Source of the DNA: Porphyra umbilicalis
Taxonomy: Eukaryota > Rhodophyta > Bangiophyceae > Bangiales > Bangiaceae
Direction of reading: 5' to 3'
NCBI GenBank assembly: GCA_002049455.2
Contig: KV919092.1
Span: forward strand, 19,013-83,012
Length of the DNA: 64,000 bases
The translations under genes and the position numbers were made by a program. Positions 56,995 to 64,000 of the stretch are shown in pieces. Each line of letters begins with the position of its first letter. The stretch's first letter is position 1. Under the pieces are notes generated by a model. It did not search any database and was not told the DNA's origin. It was given only the letters and a program-made list of their open reading frames with translations.

Positions 56995-57882
56995 GGCGGG
57001 GCGGCCTGGTGACCACCGTCAAGGCGACGAAGGGGAAGGAATGCAGAGGGGAAGAGGTATAGATACAGGGGGATGAAAAAACAAAAGGCCGCAGCCAGAC
57101 GAACAACGTGCGGGACAGCGGTGGGGACAAGTGCGTGCCGCGAACGAGGACAGGCAAAAGGCGGCTCACGAGCCAGTCTACGCGGCGCGACCGCGCCGTG
57201 ACCCAGAGGCGCGGGCACGCGCTGCAGGTTGAGCTCAGATTTGATGAGATCTCTCCAAAGTCATGAAGGGTTCGCCAACCCCTACCGTAATTGATCGGCG
57301 CTGCATCGCGCACACGGAATGTGTCAGGCCGGCGTGCAGAATTGTCTTGCGATACCTGACCTTTTGGGGGCTACTCTTCAGACCGCCTCCCGGAGTCGAC
57401 GTGATCCGTCGGATTCATTCGACACTCACACGCGAGACCGCGACGGATCGCTTGCACCAATGATCGCACGCTTCCAGGAACGTTGGTAACCATTCGCCGT
57501 GTGAGGGCCCCTGACAGCCACAACTTGCGCTGACTGGCCCGCAGCCGACCATGCGATGTGTGGTCTGAGCGCGGCCAGGGACAACCCCCAATCTGGCCGA
57601 GATCGCCGCACGGTTTCAGCCCTGGCAGGCCCGGAGGCGGTCCCCAGCGCGCTGCCGCGCCGTTCTTCTGCTTCGCCACCGACGCACACAAGGTCCGCAC
57701 CATTGGCGCTCCTCTTTCCGCTGCAGCCTACCGGTTCCCGCATCCGCCGTCTCCATTACGTGTTCGTCTCCCCCAGGTGTGACGCCGACGACGACGACGC
57801 GCACCTGTTGCCGCGCCGCCTGCCGCGGAGCTCACTACCCATTTCGCCTGCTATTCTTTTTTGCTTCACACCCGCCACCACC
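56995..57882. promoter_or_regulatory. divergent upstream region of hemE and aldolase genes
   Basis: 888 bases between two start codons pointing away from each other. Both genes encode plastid enzymes, so shared control is possible but only inferred. No clear TATA box or named motif is seen. Confidence 0.4.
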
Positions 57883-59428
57883 ATGGCCTTCGTCGCTGTC
57901 GCGTCGGTTGCCCTCGGCTCGGCCGCTACCACCGCCCGCGCCACTTGCCAGTACGTGTTACCGTCTGTCCGGACGCGATGCATATCTCCGTTCCATTTTG
58001 CTTTTATCTGGGTGCGACTGCGGTGATTGTACGTGGGATCGCTTGCGCGCAGTTGCCCACTGGGACGTGCAGCCTGTTGTCTCAGGAGTCGGGGATCACG
58101 CCGCCAGATTGCCAGCCCAGAAGCTACAGGGGAGATTGCTGCAGTGGTCGCCGCGCTTGCGTCCTTGGCGATGAGTGATTGCTAACTTTTGGTGACATTG
58201 TATACTCTTGTTGCGGTGATGCCTTCTTTTTCTCGCTGTCTTTCGTGGTCCCAGGGTTGGCGAGACGGCCTTTGTGGCGCGCGGCCATGTCGCTGCTCGC
58301 CTGCCCGCTTCTCCCGCGCCCATCCGCATGAGCACCAACGATGCTGGTGTCGTGGGTGAGGCTGCCAAGTTTGCCGACGAGCTTGCCGCTACTGCGAAGG
58401 CCATTGCCTCGCCTGGCAAGGGCATTCTTGCCGTCGACGAGTCGACGAAGACCATTGGCAAGCGCCTGGCATCCATTGGCGTGGAAAACACGGAGGAGAA
58501 CCGCCAGGCTTACCGCGGGCTGCTGTTCAACTGCGAGGGCCTCGGTGAGTTTATCTCGGGCGCCATCCTGTACGAGGAGACCCTGTACCAGAACTCGGCG
58601 GAGGGCAAGCCGTTTGTGGACTGCCTTAAGGCCATTGGTGTTATCCCTGGCATCAAGGTCGACATGGGCCTGGCCCCGCTCGGCGGCGCCGAGTCATTTG
58701 AGACGTGGTGCACGGGCCTGGACGGCCTCGCGGAGCGCGCGGCTGCCTACTACAAGCAGGGCGCCCGCTTTGCCAAGTGGCGCGCGGTGCTGCAGATCTC
58801 TGGTAACACGCCGTCCAACCTGAGCATCCAGGAGAATGCGTGGGGCCTTGCCCGGTACGCCAAGACCGTCCAAGACGCTGGCCTGGTACCCATCATTGAG
58901 CCCGAGATCCTCATGGACGGGGACCATGACATTGATACGACTGCGGCGGTTCAGGAGAAGGTACTGGCTGCCGTCTACAAGGCGTGCGACCTGTGCGGCG
59001 TGTACCTGGAGGGCTCGCTCCTCAAGCCCAACATGACTGTCCCTGGCGCGGACTGGAAGGGCAAGACCTCGCCCGAGCAGGTGGGTGCGTACACTGTCCG
59101 GACGCTCGAGCGCCGCGTGCCATCGGCTGTTGCCGGTGTGACCTTCCTGTCCGGCGGCATGTCCGAGGAGGAGGCGTCGGTCAACCTCAACGCCATGAAC
59201 AAGATCCAGCGCAAGGGCCCGTGGGCCTTGACGTTCAGCTACGGCCGTGCCCTGCAGCAGTCGACCCTCAAGGCATGGGCGGGCAAGAAGGAGAACGTTG
59301 GTGCCGCGCAGGCGGCCCTCATGGCCCGGGCGCGCGCCAACTCCAAGGCCTCCAAGGGCGAGTACGTGCCGGGCTCGGAGCCGACCGCCGACGTTGTGGG
59401 CACCTTCGAGGCTGGGTACAAGTACTAG
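57883..59428 (+). CDS. FBA: class I fructose-bisphosphate aldolase, plastid-targeted
   Basis: Cleaves or forms fructose 1,6-bisphosphate and sedoheptulose 1,7-bisphosphate in the plastid (Calvin cycle). Exon 1 is 57883-57950, the intron 304 bases (GTACGT...CCCAG), and exon 2 58255-59428; 413 residues. Exon 1 encodes only the transit peptide start ([20 protein letters not shown]); the join gives [13 protein letters not shown]. The enzyme starts around [17 protein letters not shown] and has [41 protein letters not shown] and [15 protein letters not shown], where the Lys of LLKPNM is the Schiff-base residue. [12 protein letters not shown] follows, and the protein ends in GYKY with the conserved C-terminal Tyr. 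Start chosen at 57883 because a leader lies there; a later ATG at 58328 would leave only the enzyme. Confidence 0.96.
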
Positions 59429-59742
59429 GTGTGGATGGGCTGGCGCTTTGTGCTTGACCGATCTTTCCTTCACTTTCTTCCCTTTGCGTTCTTAGGCTGT
59501 TGTTCATGTGTGTTCCCGAAAGCATTTATTTTTTCTGTCGCGACGCGCGGCGACGACTCGTCGCGGCTGAAACAAAGCGCCGACTTGCCGACGTGGCAGC
59601 ATGATTCAGACACGCATCCCGCGCCCAAAAACGAGCCAACAAGAATACTTTTCCAGAAGCGCTTCCCCCCAGCTCTCTCATACCAACCCCTTGACAAGCA
59701 TCATGGAGCTCCAGTGATCCATACAAATCTAGCACCCGGCGG
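59429..59742. other. intergenic region between convergent genes
   Basis: 3' regions of aldolase and helicase genes. No feature recognised. Confidence 0.5.
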
Positions 59743-62700
59743 TCAGACCAACCCCCGCAGCACTTGCGCAGCGACCTCCCGTACCGCCTCGAACGGCAGC
59801 CGCACGTGCCGCCGCCAAGCGCGGTGCGAATACCACACAAGCGCCGGAAAGGCCGGCGACGAGATGCCGTGGAGCAGCCGCGCGGCTTGCCGCGCTGACG
59901 ACGGCGGCGCCATGCCCGCCGACTGGCACACCAGGGAGCGGACGTCCGCCTCGACCGCCGCCCGCTGTGAGCGCGTCAGAGGAGCCTCATACGCGGCCAG
60001 CTCTGGGTCGTTGTCGGCCGCCGGCGGCAACGAAGCGGCGGCGGCCGCCGCCGCCGCCCCCGGCTCGGCTTCGGTAAAGTGGGCGTGCAGTCGCGCGTGA
60101 ATCGCCGCCGACTGGGCTTCCTCCGCCGCCGCCCGCTCGGCGGTCGTCCCGCCCAACGTCCCCCGGCTCATCGCCACCGCGTCACGGCACAGCGACCGCA
60201 CGGCGCGGACGTTGCGGAGTTTGTTGGCCAGCACGGCCGTCAGCCGCCCGTGCACATACCGTGCCGACGCGTCGACGGCGAGCGCGCGGGCGCCCGCGTC
60301 GGCGAGACACTCGTCAAAGCCGACGGCCACAACGATGCTGTCTGCGCTCGTGTCGTACGCGATCGCGCCGGCCGCTTTGAGGTCGTCGAGCATCGCCACC
60401 ACCTCGGCAGCGGGGGCGGTGGCGGCGCCCCCGTCTGACGCCCGCACGCCATACACGGAAAAAGTGTAGACGCCGTTGGTCGGCTTGGCGTTGCCGACCG
60501 CCGCCTCGAGCAGCGGGTACCGGTCGTAGTGGGCGGCGGGGGCGGCAACGAGGAAGCGCACCTTGGCCAATGCTGGCGAGCGGGGGCGCAGCTGCAGGCG
60601 CAGCAGTGGCCCCGGGGGCGCGGCGGCCGCCGCCCCGTCGGCCGATCGGTGGTGCGCCGTCTGCAGCAGCGTCACGGCCGTTTCGACGACTTCGGGTTTG
60701 AGGTCGAGCTCCCGCTCGACGTCTGCCACAGAGAGGGGCACGACGATCAGGCTGCCTGGCGGGGGAACCGCCGCCACTTTGGCACCCGTGGCACCCGTGC
60801 CCGACCGGCCGCGCCCAGCCCCGCGCTTGCCGCCCGCCCCCGCCCCGGCCGACCCCGGCACGGTCGCGGCAGCACCCGCGACGAGGCGCCGCAGCAGCCC
60901 CTTAAGCGGCCCGAGGTCGACCGCGTCCGTGTGGGCGCGGCTCCACGCCACCGGCCAATCGTCTTCGGCCACAAACGCGACGCAGCGGGACGGCGCGCCG
61001 TCCCGCCCCGCGCGCCCGACCTCCTGCGCGTAGCCCTCCACCGACGGCGGGGGCGCGTAGTGAATGACCCCCCGCACGTCGCCCTTGTCGACGCCGAGGC
61101 CAAACGCGACGGTCGCGACGAGCACCGCGGCGCGGCCGGCGGTAAAGTCGGCTTGCGCGCGTGACCGCGCCGCCGCCGACAGGCCCGCGTGGTACACGGC
61201 GACGCGGCGGCCCATGGGCGTGTCGGTGAGCTCCGCGGCCAAGTGGGAGGCGACCAACTCGGCCGACTTTTGGCGGGGGACGTACACGAGGATAGCGGCG
61301 GTCGCGTCGGCGCGGGCGGCGCGGAAAAATGGCGTGCGCAAGAGGCGGAGGAGCGCCGGCAGTTTGGCATCGACGGTCGGCGTGCCGACGATGGTGAGGC
61401 GCAGATTGACGCGAGCCACGTCGCTGGCGACGACCGTCGGCAAGCGGAGGGCGGTGGTGATGGCCGTCGACGTGGCTGCCGACGCGGTGGCGGTGAGCGC
61501 GAGCACCGTTGGCGCGTGCGGCGACGACCGGGGGGGGAAAAGGCGGGAGCTCGGCGGGCCGTGCAGCGCGTCGGCCAAGTGCAGGTAGGCGGGGCGGAAG
61601 TTGTGGGACCACTCTGAGATGCAGTGCGCCTCGTCGAGGACAACGAGGGAGACGGGAAGTCGGGGGGGGGGTGCGGGTGCGGCGGCCACAACGTCCCCGT
61701 CCGTGCCGCCTTCCTCCCCGCCGGAGGCCGACGCGACCTCGCCGCCGCCGTCGCCGTCCCCATCGTCCGTCCCCGCGCCGGCCGCGTACGTGCGCATAAA
61801 CGTGGCAAAGCGGTCGCTGAGCAGCCGCTCGGGCGACACAAACAGCACGTCAATCTCCCCCGCTAGCAGCCGCGCCTCCACCCCACGCACCGCTGCCGCC
61901 GACTGGCCCGACCGGAAACAGTCGCCCGCGAGGCACGCGGGCAGCCGCGCCAGCTGCTCGAGCAGCAACGCCGTCAGCGGCGTGATGACAATCGTCAGGC
62001 CGGGCAGCAGCGCAGCCGGGAGCTGGTAGAGCACACTCTTGCCCCCGCCGGTGGGGAGGATGGCGAGCGTCGACTCGCGGCGGAGGATGGCGGTGATGGC
62101 GGCCGCCTGGTTGGCACGAAAGGCCGCGTGGCCCGTGACGGCCGTGAGTTTGGCGGTCAAGGCCGCCTCGTCGTGCGCCTCGGGGATGGGGGCGGGGGGG
62201 GCAGCCGCCGGCGCGTTTGCGGCTGGAGGGGGGAGGGGGAGGGAAGGGTCCGCCGGCGGCGTGACACGCGACGTCTTGGCCGTGCCACGGGCGGCGGCGG
62301 CCTTGCCGCGCACGGAAGCGCGGCCACGCCGACCGCTCTTGGCAACGTCGTCGGGCGCAGCGTCGTCCCCCCCCCCCCATCCGCCGCGACCGCCGCCGCT
62401 GCCGCCTCCACATCGTCCAGCACCGCCTCGTCTTCGACATCCCCCCGCCCCGCAATCGCCGCTAGGGCGTCGGCACACCCCCCCCCCCCCCCCCGCCCCG
62501 TCCGCCGACCCGTCCCAGTACTGGGACGCGGACATGCGGCGGTCGAGGTGCGCCGACCCGACCACCGACATGCCGCCAATGGCGCCACGGCAGCCGCCGC
62601 CGCCGCCCCCGCCGCCGCCAAAGCGGCGGCCGCCGCCCCCACCCCCCCCGCCCTGCGCGGAGCGCTTGCGGAAGCCGGGCATGGCGGCGCGGGGGCGGGC

Positions 62701-63264
62701 GAGGCGGGACTTGCGGCGGGGGCCCTTTTTGCGACCCGTAAAGATCAGCTGGTCGGCGCCGGGGGGGAGTTCCTCTTCAGGGAGACTGGCGGCCAGTGCC
62801 AACTCGTCAACCTCCTCCTCCTCCTCCTCCTCCTCCTCCCCCTCCTCCTCCTCCTCCTCCTCCTCCGCCTCGTCTTGGTCGTCTTTGGCATCCGATGGGG
62901 GGCGCGCGGCGCCCTTTTTGCCGCCCTTGCCGCCCTTGCCGCCTTTGCCGCCATTCCCACCCTTGCCGCCCTTGGTGTCTTTTCCACCGCCATCTTCGTC
63001 AGCGTCGGTGGTGCGCGGGCGTTTGCGGGCGCGGGGCGCCGCCGCCCACACGTCGAGGCCGACCGCGGCGGTGCGGCGGCGCAGAGCGCCGCCCGGGGGC
63101 ATGGACGCCCACGGCGCCATGGCGGGTGCAGCGCGGTCGCCGTCACTGTCCGAGGAGCAGCTGCCGGCGGAGCGCCCCGGTGCGGCCGACGACGCCATCG
63201 CTCGTCCGCGGTCGGTGCGGCGCGTCGGGCGCGAGCGGCCGCGGTTCCCGGTCGGTCGCGTCAT
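59743..63264 (-). CDS. RecQ-family ATP-dependent DNA helicase, RECQL4-like
   Basis: 3'-5' DNA helicase of genome maintenance. 1173 residues from 63264; a second ATG at codon 23 (MASSAAPGRSAG) is an equally good start. The N-terminal ~370 residues are low complexity: GGK repeats, an acidic run near residues 130-155 (a CTC repeat, 62811-62868), a basic patch (RKKGPRRKSRLARPRA) and a poly-Gly tract. Helicase motifs: FRANQAAAI, LPTGGGKSVLYQLP (Walker A, near residue 402), FVSPERLLSDRF, VVLDEAHCISEWSHNFRP (near 542), LALTATAS, YHAGLSAAARSRAQADF, TVAFGLGVDKGDVRGVIHY and QEVGRAGRDG (near 746). WSHNFRP, rather than WGHDFRP, points to RECQL4, as does a later VERELDLKPEVVETAVTLL element. No RQC zinc site or HRDC domain is evident. 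An Sld2-like N-terminus was not recognised. Confidence 0.93.
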   Translation of the reverse strand: MTRPTGNRGRSRPTRRTDRGRAMASSAAPGRSAGSCSSDSDGDRAAPAMAPWASMPPGGALRRRTAAVGLDVWAAAPRARKRPRTTDADEDGGGKDTKGGKGGNGGKGGKGGKGGKKGAARPPSDAKDDQDEAEEEEEEEEGEEEEEEEEEVDELALAASLPEEELPPGADQLIFTGRKKGPRRKSRLARPRAAMPGFRKRSAQGGGGGGGGRRFGGGGGGGGGCRGAIGGMSVVGSAHLDRRMSASQYWDGSADGAGGGGGVCRRPSGDCGAGGCRRRGGAGRCGGGSGGGRGGWGGGDDAAPDDVAKSGRRGRASVRGKAAAARGTAKTSRVTPPADPSLPLPPPAANAPAAAPPAPIPEAHDEAALTAKLTAVTGHAAFRANQAAAITAILRRESTLAILPTGGGKSVLYQLPAALLPGLTIVITPLTALLLEQLARLPACLAGDCFRSGQSAAAVRGVEARLLAGEIDVLFVSPERLLSDRFATFMRTYAAGAGTDDGDGDGGGEVASASGGEEGGTDGDVVAAAPAPPPRLPVSLVVLDEAHCISEWSHNFRPAYLHLADALHGPPSSRLFPPRSSPHAPTVLALTATASAATSTAITTALRLPTVVASDVARVNLRLTIVGTPTVDAKLPALLRLLRTPFFRAARADATAAILVYVPRQKSAELVASHLAAELTDTPMGRRVAVYHAGLSAAARSRAQADFTAGRAAVLVATVAFGLGVDKGDVRGVIHYAPPPSVEGYAQEVGRAGRDGAPSRCVAFVAEDDWPVAWSRAHTDAVDLGPLKGLLRRLVAGAAATVPGSAGAGAGGKRGAGRGRSGTGATGAKVAAVPPPGSLIVVPLSVADVERELDLKPEVVETAVTLLQTAHHRSADGAAAAAPPGPLLRLQLRPRSPALAKVRFLVAAPAAHYDRYPLLEAAVGNAKPTNGVYTFSVYGVRASDGGAATAPAAEVVAMLDDLKAAGAIAYDTSADSIVVAVGFDECLADAGARALAVDASARYVHGRLTAVLANKLRNVRAVRSLCRDAVAMSRGTLGGTTAERAAAEEAQSAAIHARLHAHFTEAEPGAAAAAAAASLPPAADNDPELAAYEAPLTRSQRAAVEADVRSLVCQSAGMAPPSSARQAARLLHGISSPAFPALVWYSHRAWRRHVRLPFEAVREVAAQVLRGLV

Positions 63265-63811
63265 CGATGCGCTTGGTTGGCGGCAAGACTCAAACCGTGC
63301 TCAAATATGCGAATGCCCGCGGATTGCCCGGTGCTGGATGCACAGACATTGCCATACTCCGTCTTGGTCAAGTCTTTTATAAGTCGCGCGACCTCGAACA
63401 TCGCTGTCACTCAAGTAGTAAGACGCACGGTGGTATGGCACGGGCCTCGACAGACCGTCCAGCAAGGGACAGAAACCCCACTTGCTGTGTCCAGCGCACC
63501 CTCTTTTCGGCGTCGCTCCCCCGCGCGACCCGCGGCGCTGTCGCGCTGGACGCTCCACCTCAAGAGCGCGGCGGTCGGCCGCTGGGACATTACAGACAGC
63601 ACCGCCGACGGTGTTGGAAGCAGCTCGTCTCCCACGCCCACCTGCATCTCAAGGCCGTACGCCAGCACCTGCTCGTTGGAACACCACCTGCTGCACGGCG
63701 CCGTACGTCCTCGAGTTGCGGAGCCACCGTCCCTCGGACGTCCTCTCTCCATCCCCGCCGCCTCTGACGTTCCATCCGGCCAGGCCCCCCCCCTTCCCCC
63801 CTCCCCCCGCA
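63265..63811. other. divergent upstream region of the helicase gene
   Basis: No gene seen; C-rich towards its right end. Confidence 0.4.
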
Positions 63812-64000
63812 ATGGGCTTCATCCACCGCAAGACCCGCTCTGCCGCCGTCCACGACCTCCCCGCCGCGGCGGCGCCCCCCCCCCCCCCGCCGCCGCGTCT
63901 CGGACCTCCCCCCCGCAACGCCCGCGGCGTCCCCCCCCGTCGCGGGCGCCGCCCGACGCTCGCCGCGGCCAAGACGGCCGGGGTTCCCCCCCCCCCCCCC
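63812..64000 (+). CDS. start of an unknown frame, cut by the window end
   Basis: ATG 63812 opens MGFIHRKTRSAAVHDLPAAA, followed by Pro-rich and Arg-rich sequence, and stays open to base 64000, which lies in a 14-base C run. The first 16 residues are unbiased and look like a true N-terminus; the rest is shaped by C runs and may contain indels. No family recognised. Confidence 0.3.
   Translation, partial: MGFIHRKTRSAAVHDLPAAAAPPPPPPPRLGPPPRNARGVPPRRGRRPTLAAAKTAGVPPPPP

Overview
The window looks like nuclear DNA of a bangiophyte red alga (Porphyra/Pyropia/Neoporphyra type). It is very GC-rich, and its confident genes have no intron or one or two short ones, usually near the 5' end. It carries two nuclear genes for plastid-targeted enzymes whose transit peptides begin Met-Ala-Phe, and an NADPH oxidase with extra membrane segments inside its C-terminal half, an arrangement I associate with red algae. 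It also has eukaryotic ribosomal, ubiquitin, p24 and RecQ4-like genes, and a dense load of GC-rich minisatellites and decayed transposons. The genus is inference; no marker gene settles it.

Layout. 1-19.9 kb is gene-poor and repeat-rich. It holds a decayed hAT transposase at the left edge, a 15-bp minisatellite, a 2.6-kb array of degenerate ~85-bp units, Ala/Pro/Ser-rich open frames of doubtful coding value, a small AT-rich island with nested inverted repeats, an interrupted gene of unknown function on the minus strand (11.4-13.3 kb), and a dead Copia-type retrotransposon (15.8-18.7 kb). 19.9-22.3 kb is a housekeeping island: ribosomal protein eL27 (+) facing a tail-anchored ubiquitin-conjugating enzyme of the UBE2J/UBC6 family (-).

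23.9-34.6 kb has repeat arrays alternating with plus-strand genes of an unfamiliar kind. Two proteins (25.4 and 33.2 kb) share one Cys/His-rich N-terminal domain that I cannot assign to a named family. Between them lie a protein with an extended PHD finger (29.0-31.1 kb) and a long GC-rich inverted repeat (31.46-31.81 kb). 37-42.6 kb has a 93-bp array, an apparently intact IS630/Tc1-type DDE transposase (38.6-39.8 kb, -) whose start emerges from a 120-bp array, and a frameshifted gene of unknown function. 43.7 kb carries a foldback sequence.

45.5-64 kb is a compact gene island: NADPH oxidase (+), a predicted secreted protein with a YGHEHG motif (+), a p24/emp24 cargo receptor (-), plastid uroporphyrinogen decarboxylase (-), plastid class I fructose-bisphosphate aldolase (+, divergent from the previous gene), a RecQ4-like helicase (-), and the start of one more open frame cut by the window end in a poly-C run.

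The genes do not form an operon-like system. Several reading frames break exactly at long G or C runs, which suggests assembly errors rather than pseudogenes. Several arrays abut or overlap the 5' end of a gene.
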